Shown here: one piece after another, positions 9,468 to 22,077 of the stretch
How the letters are laid out: each line of letters starts with the position of its first letter
Position numbering within the stretch: position 1 is the first letter of the stretch
From: Dipteronia dyeriana
Taxonomy: Eukaryota > Streptophyta > Magnoliopsida > Sapindales > Sapindaceae
Direction of reading: 5' to 3'
Assembly: GCA_032871835.1 (NCBI GenBank)
Contig: CM065303.1
Location: 52,118,597-52,182,596, forward strand
Length of the DNA: 64,000 nt
Notes under the pieces: model-generated
What the model saw: the letters and a program-made list of their open reading frames with translations, nothing else
The model's database searches: none
What the model was told of the DNA's origin: nothing
Position numbers and translations under genes: made by a program

Positions 9468-11311
9468 GGGCGTGTGCATTGCCCCATCTCCACATGTAGA
9501 CAAGAGTCTCAAAGTTAACCATGGTTTAACAAATAATGTTTACCAATGTTACCCTTTTCTGTTAAGGAAAAAAAAATATGCACTCTAGAAAATCAAAACC
9601 CACTCCAGATAAACAATGCTTCTCTTACTATATAGGTGATACTAGTTGTTTCTTTTGATCAGTTGGCTCGACAACACAGATGAAACACATTATCAACAAA
9701 ATCTCTCATCTATTCTTTATCTTGTCTTCTCAGTGACCAAACAAATACTTTGACTCTAAAAAAATATATTATCTCGTGTAGTAAGAGAAGCTAACATTCA
9801 CATCTCATTTTCATTCATTATCAAACCTTCAATGAAAATCAAACCGAATGACTTTAAAAAAAAAAATATTGAAAACCGATAACAATAAAATCAAAACCAT
9901 TCTCTAGAAAAAAAAAACTCGAAATTGAAACAAAAAAATATATTTAAAATTTTTCATCACTATCAGCACCCAATCATCATCTTTAGAAATCATCACCCAC
10001 ACCATCTCAAGAAACCAACACCTACACCAGAAAATCAAGCCCACTCAAAAACGCTCACTTCCACACGACCACAACCACCCCACCATTAAAAACCCTATCA
10101 TAACTGCACTAGAAGACAACCAAACCCAACCTCTGGCCAGCGAAAAGATTGGTGCCGCAGGAGAGAAGATCGCGACAATCGAAGAAGAAGAAGAAGAAGA
10201 AGACAACGGTGGTGTAACAATAAAAGATCGCTGCTAGAGAATATCGCTAGAGAGAGAAGACGATGAGATGAGAGTAAAATTTTGATTTCTTATTTCTTTT
10301 TTTCTTTTTTTTTTAAATAGTACTTTTTAAATGCTTTTTTTCTTTTTACAAATTTAGATACGGAGCATCTCCTATACGATGTTATCTTAGTGTTACGGTT
10401 ATAATTTATCACACGGTAAAAATATTATGTTCCAATATAATTTTAAATATTTTATTAAGGTATTATTTATTTTTTTCACTTAAAATATAATGGGTCTGAA
10501 TCATAATCATTAAATTGTTTTGTTTTTTTTTTTAAGTAGTCAAATAACTTAAAAATCCTAAAAAACAACTTAAAATACAAAGTAAAATATCATGATTTTT
10601 AACTTAATTGCAAATCACTGAATTGCATTAAATACAATATAAAATCTTTTCTGATATTATCCCCCATATATAATATATTTCCAATTTCATCAAATTACAT
10701 ATGATATAAAAAAATTTATTTTAATACAATCTTATTTTAAATAGTTTTAAAAATAAAAGAAGAACCCTAATCACGATGCATATTGGTGTTTAATATCGAT
10801 ACTTTATTATGATATTATGGTAATATATATAATAGTGTTTTGTACGAGTTTTCCAAATGTCCTTTTTATTTTTTGAAAAAAAAAACATTTTCTTTTTTTA
10901 GAAAAATGAAGTTTGTTTGTAATCAAAAATTAAGATCATGATCATATGTGTTCATATATAATTATTATTTTTGGATTGTTTTTATTCCATATTATATGTA
11001 TAATTGTTTAACATATGTGTAAATGTAAAATTACTTATATTCAAATAATAATTGTTTAACATAGGTATAATTGTTTGATAATACATTCGGATGTGAGAAA
11101 AAAAAACAAACATATCATTCAGGTTCAGATTTCAGTCTCTATTGAGTCATTAGAAAAATTCAAGCCTGTTCAGCTTTCAGACAAAAAAACAAACGACCCC
11201 TAAGTGTTAAAATTGGTCAACAATTAACTTTCACCAAATTTGACTAACAACAGGGGAGGTTAACTAAATGTCAACTAACAATGTCAACTAACAATTAACT
11301 AATGGTAGGGG
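9468..11311. other. Intergenic, AT-rich, no gene seen
   Basis: No supportable coding region. It holds a (GAA)n run at about 10181-10203, many A and T homopolymers, and a stretch at 10120-10280 that is less AT-rich but has no conserved protein frame. Confidence 0.6.
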
Positions 11312-12786
11312 CACTACAAGAATTTTAGTCTTTCCCCACAAAACTTTAGGAGACAAAACAAGATTTGTAGACACAGGTAACTTTTCTTCACAAAATGAAA
11401 TTCGTCACATTTCTACACAAAACTCAAAATCCGTAGGTTAAGAGTACAAAACTTTTTTCCCATGAAACGAGTTTCGTCGACGCATGTAATATTTCCTCTA
11501 AAAACTCAAAATTCGTAGGCTAAAGGTACAAAACTTTTCCCCACAAAAAGAGTTTCGTCAGCACAGGTAATCTTTCTCCACAAAACTCAAAATTCGTAGG
11601 CTAAGGGTAAAAAAACTTTTCCCCACAAACGAGTTTCGTCGGTGCAGATAACCTTTCTCTACAAAACTCAAAATTCATAGTGAAAAGTTAATTAAAATTA
11701 AAATATATATTCTAAAATTAAGTAAGTAATTAAAAATATATATATGCTAAAAAATATTAAAAGTTAGTTTATTAAAATTATTATTTTTTTGATAAATCCG
11801 ATGTCCCGATTCAGTTCCGGTTCGATTTCGGTTTAAAACCGCTGCTTCCGGTTCCATGGAAAGGCCAAACCGAAGCCATAACCGGATTGGACGGTTTGGT
11901 TTCAGTTTCATAACCACCGGTTTGGCGGTTACGGTTCGATTTCGGTTTCGGACCGTTTTTTTTTTCACGTGTCACAATCTGATCGGTTCAATTTTTTATG
12001 CATTATAATAAAAACCAACGGTTAAACTACTGGTTTTGTCCGTTTTTGGAAAAGCTGAACCATAACCGAACCGACTCGAAACCAGTTTTGTAACCATCGA
12101 TTTCGATTACTGTTCGGTTTCAATTTGGTTTCGAACAACATTAATCAAACCATAAACACCTCTAGTAGACACCCTGTACATAAAAAATTGATTAAAGAAA
12201 ATATATACTCACTTTATTAAAAAAAAATGTCTTGTCCAATAGATTTCCATCATTAAACTAATATGTCCTTAATTGTTAATTAATTAACTCTTATCACGTT
12301 CTCTATTAGTACCATCTCAATTGATTACCATTTAGAGGTATTGATCATTTAAATAAATAACAGAAATTGAAAAAAAAAACCCGATTTGCAATCCAATAAA
12401 TATTTTTCAATATATGTTTATCATTCAAATTTAGTTGAATAAATTAAAAAAAAATGAACAAGATTTTTTTTCTAATATCTAACAACTCATATAAGTTATA
12501 TATAAATATTATGCAATTATTAACAAATCAAGTGTTGTAGTCAGATGGTAAAGGCTGTAGATTAATTTTTAAAGTTTCAACATCTCTACCGACGAATGTA
12601 TTTTGTCGCCTAAAACAAGCTTTAGCCGACGAAACTCAAAATTTCGTCAGCTAAAACCTTTCCCGACCATGATGTCCCCACGAACTTGCCGACGAATTTT
12701 TTTTTGTCGCATAATACCTTTCCCTACGAATTTCGACCTTTCCCCAGGAATATGGTTCATTGGGAAAGACAAAAAATCTTGTAGTG
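11312..12786. mobile_element. Non-autonomous CACTA (En/Spm) transposon
   Basis: The left end starts CACTACAAGAATTTTAGTCT and the right end is the complement of CACTACAAGATTTTTTGTCT. These are the diagnostic CACTA termini, matching over about 25 bp with few differences. Sub-terminal repeats lie at both ends (11390-11690 and 12580-12760), as expected for transposase-binding arrays. No transposase is encoded in 1475 bp. The adjoining 3-bp flanks (ggg and gat) do not match, so the target duplication is decayed or an end was rearranged. A block rich in ggttcggtttcgg repeats (11810-12180) may be a nested element. Confidence 0.85.
11390..11690 (+). repeat. Sub-terminal tandem repeats of the CACTA element
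   Basis: About four imperfect units of roughly 85-90 bp carry acaaaactcaaaattcgtagg, a ccccaca motif and gagtttcgtc. The right sub-terminal region (12580-12760) has related gacgaa and tttcgtcagctaaaac motifs in the opposite sense. Confidence 0.75.
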
Positions 12787-12819
12787 GATTTTTTTTATTA
12801 TTGATTGTTCAAACCAGAT

Positions 12820-13363
12820 CAGGGTCGGACCTACATAGAGACCAGGTAGGGCTCGTGCCCTACCTCAAATTTGATTCTGTGTATATTATATATAGACATA
12901 TTTATTAAGAAAAGTTATTAACCAATAACTGTTAGTATATGTGGCGGTGGGTCTGTGCATGATTCAAGTCTCATCTAGGTATTTCTTTAATTCATTTTTT
13001 TATGTTTAATTTATTTTATAATCTTTTCCGATTTTTTTCATGACTTATTTATTTTACCATATTTTCCAAATTATTTTCTCTATTCTATCGTTGTCAATTT
13101 CTTAACTATCATTAATTTTATTTTATTCTTAGTATTTTTCTTTATTTAATAGTTTTAATTTATTAAGAATCAATAAATCAATAATTTACCAATAATTTGA
13201 AGAATAAAAAATTAAAAAACATGTCTAGTAAGAGTTATTAATAAATTATTTTTGTATGAATTTAAATTGAATTCATTATAAATGTAAAACAAAATTTCTT
13301 ATTAATAAATTATATTGTAATTTATTCTTTTATTTTTTTTATTGTTTATGCTGTTTTTCTTGC

Positions 13364-13412
<49 letters not shown>

Positions 13413-13579
13413 TAATGTAAAATTATTTACTTCATTTGAATAAGTGTTTTATTTATTTTATTTTATCTAAAAACAAAACTATTTTACTATGATCTTAGTT
13501 TTTCAGTATTTTTTCATATAATTGTGATTTTAATTTATTCAAGTGTCCTACCTGATTAAAATTTCTAGTTCCGCCACTG
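12820..13579. mobile_element. hAT-like MITE, 760 bp
   Basis: A perfect 8-bp duplication, AACCAGAT, flanks it (12812-12819 and 13580-13587), the length typical of hAT elements. The ends are inverted repeats: CAGGGTCGGACCTA at left and the complement of CAGTGGCGGAACTA at right, with a second matched block, caggtagg, a little inward on each side. The interior is AT-rich and non-coding and holds an (ATT)n microsatellite. Confidence 0.85.
13364..13411. repeat. (ATT)n microsatellite
   Basis: About 16 uninterrupted ATT units lie within the hAT-like MITE. Confidence 0.95.
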
Positions 13580-13587
13580 AACCAGAT

Positions 13588-15107
13588 AGTTTGATTTGGC
13601 ATTTGATCAAACATCATGAGGTTATTTACAATTCTCCCTTCTTTGTAAGATTTTGTATATTTTTTCTACAAACAAAGTTCAATTTAACAAAATAAAAGAT
13701 TCATCAAATAATATATTTTTGTACGTTCTACAAATAAAGTTCAAGTTTAATTAATTTTCAACAAAAAAAAAAACTTAAGTTCAATTTACTTATTGTCCAC
13801 GTTTCGTATGTATATAACTCAAGAAACCATTTTTTTTTTCCTATTTCCTATATCATATGTACCATAAACCAAAAAGAAAAAGATTCTTAATTTTTTTTTG
13901 AAATAGTTTTCTATATTATATGCACCGGTTATATATATAATTATTCTATAACATCTTTAAACCGCGAAATATTTAGATAATAATAATAAAATAAAGAGTT
14001 CTTATTATGATTTGGTACGAGAGAAATTCAATTATTCAATTTTAGGAAGATTTCAATATGAGAAGTAGTTAATGTATTTTTTTTCCTTCTTTATTTCTAA
14101 AAGCCATTTAAAATAATAATTATGTTAAAAAAAAGGAATCTACATCTTATTGATTTAAGATAAATTTTAAAATATATTTTTTTTGGAAGAATAGACATGT
14201 AAAAACATATTTTAATTGTAATTCAGTGATTTAGAAATAAGTTAATTAAAAGTATGTATTTCATACTTTTTTAAAATTGTTTTTATTTTTTATTTTTTAA
14301 GTTGACCGTTTAAAAAAAAACAAATAAAAAGTTAGAAAACAATTTAATATATTAAATTTAGATCCATTAAATTTTAAGTGAAAAAATAAAAAAGACTTAT
14401 TATTTTTAGAATCATTCTAGTAATCTTGTTAGTTCTAGACACAGTGCCTCTCACCCAACCAGTGCTATACTTACAGAAAAATAATAATAATGTGGTTGGT
14501 AATGTGCCAAGCAAGGATTTATTTTAATAATTTAAACGAAAGTTAGGAATGTTGACTACCCCACCCTCCACACTAATTTGAGTGAGGTGACAAGTCTATC
14601 GGTGAGGGGAGAAAAACTTGTACAGTTTGACTGTCACGTATGACTGTTTAATTAAATTGTGATAAATTAAAATCTTAAAATTTATTTTTAAATTTATAAT
14701 TAAAATAATACAATTTTATTGGACAAGTTTTTCTATGATTAGAGATAGAGATAGAGATAGTAGGGTTATTTTGGGTAGGATTGTGGGCGCCATCAAAAGC
14801 GAAAAGCTAAAAGCAAAAGAGCAAGTTATCTGCTTTTGACTGCAGCTTTCACCCTCCTTTTATTTCCTCTTTCTCTCATCTTCACCAAAATGAAGGGCCC
14901 TAAAAAGTGCATGTAATGCAAAAGTACAAAAACCCACAAAGTAGAAAGACAGTGTGCTTTCAAAAAAAATACTTCACTCTCAGTCTCATTCTCACCTTTA
15001 AATTCTCCATAATTTTTTTTTTGCTTTCTTTGCGTTAAACTTTTTATATAAATAAACTATACATAGAGATATGTCATTGTCTAAATGCCAAAATAAATCA
15101 TCATCAT

Positions 15108-15150
<43 letters not shown>

Positions 15151-15799
15151 ATTAACAATAAGATTTCATGACTAACGAGTAACGACCCCCTTTTTGATCA
15201 TAAAATCTAGAGATATTACAAAGCCATAGAAAAACGACAAACGCAAATAATTGCTGAATCTACGGAAAATCAATGAAACCCTTAAATCTATTATAACAAC
15301 CAAAAACCAAAAAAAAAAAGAAAAAAAAAAGAAAAAGAAAATCCCTTGTTTCCTCTTAATCGTTTCAGCTTGTCGTTTTGTAATGGTGTACATGATGAAT
15401 TTGGAAACCTTTCAACTTTACATGCATATAAGAGAAAGAAAGAAGAGAATTAATTTAGATTTTATAATTCATCACTAATTAACCCACCACCATGTTTTCC
15501 TCTCTAATGTCTCCTTCATGCTTTGCTTCGATTCTCTCAAACTCTAGAAAATTGGATACAACTTTGGACTTTAATAGGGGCATGATCCTCATCAAGGCTT
15601 TTAAAACACTTCGATCAAGTTATCAATTAATAAACCTCTCCAAATTTTTTGGAGCTTCTCTCCTGGAAAATCTTCGTGTAATAATATTACAGCATAATCC
15701 GGTGCAGTCAATTAATGCTCCCATACACTAGTAAAGGCAATGAAAATTCTCTTCAAATTCCTTATATTCTCTGGCTAAAAATATAAGTGGAAAAAAACT
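13588..15799. other. Intergenic region downstream of the PIN gene
   Basis: AT-rich sequence with no supportable gene. It includes gatagagatagagatag (14744-14760), a (TA)n run at about 15109-15146, and an AAAAAG-rich run at 15308-15340. The last 200-300 bp (15500-15799) should hold the PIN 3' UTR on the minus strand. No canonical AATAAA signal stands out just after the stop. An open frame at 15492-15731 on the + strand has no recognisable features. Confidence 0.6.
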
Positions 15800-18630
15800 T
15801 CACAATCCAAGAACAATGTAGTAAACTAGAGTAATCGGTAACGCTATCAACATTCCAAAGATAACCCTGCAAAAATAAATAAATTACAATTCAGGGCTAT
15901 TAGTCATACACATTAACAAGAAAATTTGTATCTCTAACAAATTTCACAATCTTTAATAATTATTAAAGTACTTACGCAGTGCTAAGAATTGCTGGATGGA
16001 CATTATACTCTTTCGCGAATACAAATGGGACAATCCCTTGAGGAAGAGCAGCCTGTTGGATATATAAAAATTGCATACTATTATGTATTATTTTCAAAAT
16101 GATGGATGATGGATCGATCATCAGTAATTTTATAGAAACTATTGGATGGGATCGAATTTTTATACCTGTACAATGGCGATGTGGAGGAGGGTACCACGGA
16201 GGCCAACAGCAATGGAAGCTGCAGCCATGACAGCAGGGCCAGTCAAGAATCTGACCGCCATAGAGAAGGCTGCAACGGAGTTGCCGCAAGCAATTATCTT
16301 GGGTTGCAAAGCCATGAAGAGACCTTCAAATAAAAAAATTTAAACCGAAATTAGTTTTTGTAAACATTTTCTCAACAAACTACTAGTCTTAACATGGACC
16401 AGAAAAGGCATCCATCACAGCCGATGGCAACCTGACCCACATGTCGGCTGGTCAATCAATCCATTTATGAATCCAAATCGATAGATTTAATCACAAAAAG
16501 GCATGGCTCTGAGTTGTGCAACCATAATGTGTTCCCATACTTGGCCTTAATTAACATCACTACCAAACTACATGCCCTACCAAAACTGTTGGCAAATTAG
16601 CCGCCACTTTTACAGTGTAAATGGAGCCCATGAAGAAGAAGAAAATTGAATTAGACCACTTACCTAAGCTGAACATAGCCATTCCAAGACCTGCATCAGA
16701 GAGTATTGAGATTGACTTCTCTATTATTTTTGGCATATGCACATGCCACCTACAAAAAAAAAGACATTATTATTATCATCATTAAAATAAACTAATCAAC
16801 ATTAATCATATTAATTGTGTGATTAAATTACCGGTAAGCAATTAGGGACCAGACAAGGCCAATCAGACTGGAGTATGTGTTTGGGTTGCGGATGAGTTTG
16901 CGCCACACCATGATTAGGATCAGACGGGTCATCACACTTGCTGGAGGCATTAGCTTTCCCACTCCGGGATCTGTTGTTTTGGATTGGATCTCCACCGTTC
17001 TACTGGACCCCAGTTTGTTAACCCCGGTGGGTCCCTCTTTCTCTTTATCTTCATCGTCTCCTTCTCTTCCTGCAAAGCTGAAATCTTCTCCACCCAAATC
17101 CCCACTTTGCGGAAGTGCTTCGCAACACAAACGGATAAACAGATTATTTATTTTCTTAAAATGTAATCTTTATTTATTTGAATTAACATAATTAATTGAA
17201 TATTACCCTTGGATTCTCCATTTTGAGGAATATCAGAGACCAACATCCTGATTTCTTTGGCGCCCTGATCAGACCGTCCGGATTGTTCGGAGGCTCCGAA
17301 GTCGGTCCCACCAAAGACGTGGAGCCCACCTCCCTCCGATACCGGTGACGTGCTGGAGCTCCAAACAAACATGTGGAGCTCCTTCGCATCGTGGTTTGTT
17401 TTAGTATTCACAGTCACTTGTTGCTGTTCTGGTTTCGGTAGCTGACTCTGTTGTTGATGATTCGGCACAGTTTTGGTTGTTTTTGGAAGCGCAGCCGAAA
17501 ACTCCGGATTCGGTGCCGGATACGACGTTGGTACCGTCTGTGCCGGATAAAACCCGAATCTAGGAGATGATATAGCCTGCCCGCCGCCGCCGCAATTCTC
17601 CTCGAAACTTGATGGTCTCGGCGTCGGTCCTCTGGAAGACTGAACAGAATACAAATCCGCCGGACCGAAATTCGACAACCGACCTCCTGGAAACCCCTGG
17701 ACGCCCATCATGGAGTAGAAATCGGAGTGGTTGAAGTTGGAGCCTCTTGGAGTCGGGTTCCGAGATGAGCTCAGGCTATAAATTTCGGCTCCGGTGAGGT
17801 TCGACGGTCGCGGAGTCAATGCCGACAGCGAACAGGGCCCTCCCAAAGACCGCCTCGAAGCGTTCGACTTCCTGACCGTCACGTGCAGCTTCCCATCGTC
17901 GCCGATTTCCGCGTCGGTCTCTAGGAAATCCCTCCCATCGAGTGAAACGACGTCGGAATCCACCTTGAAAGACACAATTGAGGCAGCGGTCTCCGGGAAC
18001 TGCTCCATGATCAGCATCTTGGCGCCACGATACTCGAAAAGGAAGAGAAGAAGCGTGTACCAGATAATACACTGCAAGACGACAACCTGCAAGTACCAGT
18101 GGTGAACCAGAATTTCAAGTTTAGTAAATTTGGGAGTCCAAACTCTATAATTTTGATTTTAAAAAAGCAAAAGAAAATAATTTGAATTAATTATAATGAC
18201 TAAAATTAATTTTCTTGTCCCTGACCTGCACCATGAGAGAGCCAGAGTACTCGCCGTACATGGCGATGAGCAGTGGAATTCCCATGACCAGAGTGTTTGG
18301 CAGCGTCGAAAGCGAGAAGATGGTGATCATCCATTCCAGGCTACCATTCTTGGTGAAGTTGGTCCAGATTCCGAGCACAAACAGCATGATGATTTTCTGC
18401 AGAGTGTCAGCGGCGATGAACCGGAAGTTCATGCTGTACGGGTCGTTGCTCGAGATGAAGTGGAACGACAGGAGCGGGACTGCGAAGATGGCCACGAACC
18501 GGTTGATGCCGGAGCACTGGTCCGGCGAGAAGATCTTCCACCACCGGACCGACCCGTACGCCAGAATCATAGCCACGTACAGCGGAACCACCGCCGTCAA
18601 CACAGTGTACAGATCTTTCCAGCTGATCAT
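15800..18630 (-). CDS. PIN3: Long PIN auxin efflux carrier, PIN3/4/7 clade (7 exons, 652 aa)
   Basis: Exons on the minus strand are 18226-18630, 17207-18086, 16832-17117, 16664-16749, 16166-16323, 15976-16052 and 15800-15866. All introns are GT-AG, all phases agree, and the sum is 1959 nt with TGA at 15800-15802. PIN proteins export auxin across the plasma membrane; members of this clade act in tropic growth and lateral redistribution. Residues 1-155 and about 488-652 are the two hydrophobic transport halves, starting [11 protein letters not shown] and containing [12 protein letters not shown] (about 110-121) and [15 protein letters not shown] (554-568). Between them is a long hydrophilic loop with three TPRxS phospho-motifs (226-230, 247-251, 290-294) of the kind targeted by PINOID and D6PK kinases. 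Loop motifs [14 protein letters not shown] and [14 protein letters not shown] place it in the PIN3/4/7 clade; the exact orthologue is unsure. The ATG at 18628-18630 is chosen because it gives the family N-terminus. No break is seen. Confidence 0.97.
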
Positions 18631-18649
18631 GTTTTCAAATAATTGATTT

Positions 18650-18685
18650 CTATGCTCCAATGAATGAGCAGGAGATAATTTGCAT
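18650..18685 (-). other. Possible upstream ORF in the PIN 5' leader (11 codons)
   Basis: An ATG at 18683-18685 opens an 11-codon frame ending with TAG at 18650-18652, 19 bp before the PIN start codon. It lies downstream of the nearest TATA-like box, so it would be in the leader if transcription starts near 18730. Its context (ggaATGc) is moderate. Translation is not shown. Confidence 0.45.
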
Positions 18686-18757
18686 TCCAAGAAAGAGGGT
18701 AAAATGGGGATGAGAAAAGATAACAAAGAGGAACAAACCGTTAATTAACTAACAGTG

Positions 18758-18767
18758 TATATAATAT
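18758..18767 (-). promoter_or_regulatory. Candidate TATA box for the PIN gene
   Basis: On the minus strand the sequence reads attatattatatacac, about 130 bp before the ATG, predicting a leader of roughly 100 nt. A second TATATATA lies at 18921-18928, about 290 bp upstream, and is an alternative. No canonical TGTCTC auxin response element was found nearby. Confidence 0.4.
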
Positions 18768-19921
18768 AATGTGACAACAGCTCAACTGTTGTTGTTTTAA
18801 TGTTTTTCTTTCTAATCTACTGCAAATTTTCTGAGAAAATGAATCAAAGCAGGAAGAGAGAGTGGTGTGTTGGGTTTGTGAATAAATGATTTTTTTACGA
18901 GAAGTGTAACTTTAGAGAAATATATATAGAAGGAAATGGGTTTCAGTTTTCATTGTACTGAAATTTTGAGGCGGTTGGGGACCATTTGGAGAGAGAAATT
19001 TGAAGTTTTTAGAAAGTAACCGCCTACTATGGTTATGTTAACCAGAGCTGATGGTTTAAGATTGTTTGGTTAGACTTAGATACTAGTGTTAGAGACCAGT
19101 GGTACTAGTATATTACAGGCCAGCTAGGTAGCCATGTGGCATGGATGCTTTGATGACGTGGACACTCTTTTCTTTTCTGTTTTTCTTTTAATTAGTGTTT
19201 TAATCGAGAGATTCAGGATATATTCGTTAACGTTTTTTTAAATACGTTTTCTATCTTTTGTAAATGAAAAACAATGAAAACGTGATCAGCTATGTTTTTT
19301 TTTTTTTTTTTTTTAAGTTTGAGAAAACCAGAAAAAAAAAAAGTTAATAAACAATGAAAGTACAATGAGCCATGTTTTTATTTTTTAAAAAACGAGAAAA
19401 CAAAAAACGCGTTTTTTATTTTTATTAAAAAAATTAGAGAGGACAATTTCCCGTTTTTTAGTTTTACAACATATAAAACCTATTAAATAAATACATTTGT
19501 ATTTTTTTTATTAATAATAAATATATATTTCTTAAGATTAATAAAATATACTCTTATAATAATTTTAAATTAACGAAAAGACAAAATCAATTTTAACTTT
19601 TTAAAATTGGTTTTTATTAATTAAAAATATAAAAATACCGATTAAGTTAAAATAGATGAATATAATTGGGAAATTATAATTATGATATCAGTATGGACTG
19701 AAATTTATTAAATATTCAAATTTATTTTATTAATTAAATATATAAAGATATTATTTTTCATTTATCTTAAATAGACACATTTTCATATTTTACAAATATG
19801 AAAATCAATATATTTTTTTTTCAATTAAAAATCGATACATCATAAAACAACATAAAAAAATTTAGGGAGAAATTCATTTTCATCCTCTAGTTTGACCTAT
19901 TAGACAAATTGATCCCTCTAG
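18768..19921. other. PIN upstream region, no gene seen
   Basis: This is the 1.15 kb between the candidate PIN promoter and the E2 3' LTR. It holds strong A and T runs, including a T20-type run near 19296, and repeated aacgtttt/aaaacg phrases at 19228-19420 that may be remnants of a small repeat. No coding region or transposon ends could be defined. Confidence 0.5.
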
Positions 19922-22077
19922 TGAAATTTCTCTTACCACTTATAGAGTCAAATATACCTAAAGAGAATGAATATGCATAGACTTAAATTTTTTGCACTTC
20001 TTTTTCACCCAAAAAAAATAAAAAATTACACACTTAAAAACTTTAACAAGCAAATTGTTTTAACAAGTCAATTTTGAATCCAATTAAGCAAATAGTCAAA
20101 GATAACAAGTTAAGAAAAAAGTAGAAACTAAAAGTAAGAAAAAAATCATCACAAGATTTTTTTAACGTGGTAAAACCTCACAACTTATGGAAACATCCAC
20201 GGATTGATTCCACAATCATTACAGCACTATCTTTCACTAGTTGGTAGAATGGACACCTTCAAGCGATCAATACACTTGATTCACTCTATAAGATCGTCCC
20301 ACTCTAACCTACCATCGGGCCTTTTACTACTGAGAGGCTTGCCCCTTTCTATCTAAGAACCACATGTGTCTTTAAAAAGCTTCTTGCTAAACTTTTGGAT
20401 CCGTTTGATCATAGTCAAGATTTCTTGCTCAATCTCGATCCACTTGACCTAATTTAGACTTTCTCCCTTTACTAGGCAATGATGTAACTGAAGTGCAAAC
20501 ATGCCAACATGATGCAAACGCAAACAAATAGAGAATATAGATCAAACACATTCTATGAAAAATTACTATTTCATAAATCAAGCTCACAAATAAATGTAAC
20601 TAATCCTTATGAACATGTAATTAGAAATTTCGATTAAGCATTCAAGATTACTCACAAAAATACCTAGAAATTTAAACATGTCAATCAAAGCTAGAAAACA
20701 AATTTGCAACAAAAAACACAAAACTAGCTTTGAAATCAAGTGGACAAATCAACACTTGATATCCACAACATATTCACTCAAAGAAGAACAAGATTTGAAA
20801 AATTAAAATCACAAACAAAATTTATAGTTCTAAAACATGTGACTAAAAATCTAGAAATCAACAATCAAGAGCAAACACAAAGTTTTTTAGATTCAAGTTC
20901 ATGTTCATCAAAATTAGCTAGACAGATATTTAATTAAAAACCATAAAAATTAATTTTGAAAATCACTCAAATAAATCCAAAAATAGATCCAAATCATTCT
21001 CAACACATTTCACATTCAAATCAAAAGATTCAAAAAATTAATCATAAGAAAGGTGTAGAGAATATGATTTACTTACAAAATGATAAACACTTGATGAAGA
21101 TCAAAGTAAACCAAAACATCTAGACTCCTATTAGCTCTCTAAAAATTTGAAACATGTTCATTTTGATTTTCGAATCATCAAAATCGGATCTAAAATAAGT
21201 GAGATATCACAAAAACAATAATGTACATGTCTAAAATATTTTCTGTACAACTTTAAATATAAATGAGAGGGAAATGATCTGGTGTGTGAGGGACCACGGG
21301 AAAGGGAAGAGGACACACCACCTCAGCAGTCAGTGGAGGTGCGTGACCTCCACGGGAGAGGGGATGTTCCGGCAATTTGCCACCATATTCCCTTTTCTTC
21401 CCTTTTGCACTTCTCTCGCGTTCTTCGGTCTTGGAAATAGAAATTTGAATCCTATTTTTGGATTAGGAACCTTAGCTCACTCACGGACATGGACGTCTAT
21501 AAAAATCTTATCAAAAACTTGGAATTCGACTCGATATACATGGGTAAAAACCTTACACATATAAACACATAAAAAGTTCCATAAAATCCAACTCGGATCT
21601 CAAAAACTTATGAATAGGGAATCGAAAAGTTCGAAACTCAATAAAGAATAATATGAGAACATATTCAAGTCAGATACCAATAAAACATAAACAAACAAAC
21701 ACAAGAACACATAAGTTTTCCATTTCCTAGAAACAGTCCTAGAACATTCAATTTTGCAAAAGTTGTCATAATAAATCTAATGCATGTGTATACAATAATT
21801 TTGTGTGCATATGTGTTATACAAATTGAGCACAATGATGCAGGGACACAAATATATGCAATATGTGTGTGTGTGCGCTTACGCCTTACAAGAGGATAAAT
21901 AATATCGATATCTTAGCATCCAAGTAAGCATCTTTCCTTCTGAAAACGAACTTTGCATGAGAAGTTGTTTTCCTTCTTTAAAGCTCATATCAAATACAAA
22001 CCGCCTCAGCAACTGGTAAATACAAACAAATAGAGTTTTTTTATGGAATCAAGCAAACACAATTCTAAATCCTAACA
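19922..22077 (-). mobile_element. E2 3' LTR, SIRE/Maximus-like copia
   Basis: On the minus strand it begins TGTTAGGATTTAG (at 22077) and ends GAGAAATTTCA (at 19922). It carries the ccgtggat and accacgtt blocks (about 20166-20204) of the SIRE-like LTRs. A purine tract, caaatgggaagat, abuts its start (22078-22090), as expected for a 3' LTR whose element lies at higher coordinates. The LTR is about 2.16 kb, the same size class as the solo LTR at 45324. It lies 1.3 kb upstream of the PIN start codon, in the same orientation. Confidence 0.8.

Noticed and set aside
10120..10280. Less AT-rich stretch with GAA repeats, considered as a small gene
   Set aside because: No open frame with motif or start and stop signals; the Glu-rich reading comes from the microsatellite.
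12603..12908. 101-codon ORF at the right end of the CACTA element
   Set aside because: It runs from the CACTA sub-terminal repeats through the transposon end into the neighbouring MITE, so it cannot be a conserved gene.
15492..15731. 79-codon forward ORF starting with ATG just downstream of the PIN gene
   Set aside because: No recognisable motif, AT-rich codon choice, and it lies opposite the expected PIN 3' UTR.
17794..18105. 103-codon ORF antisense to PIN exon 2
   Set aside because: A shadow of the GC-rich coding exon; the minus-strand frame is the family match.
18724..18726. Upstream in-frame extension of PIN beginning near 18726
   Set aside because: The first codon is TTG and the added residues do not match the family; the ATG at 18630 gives the typical MISW start.
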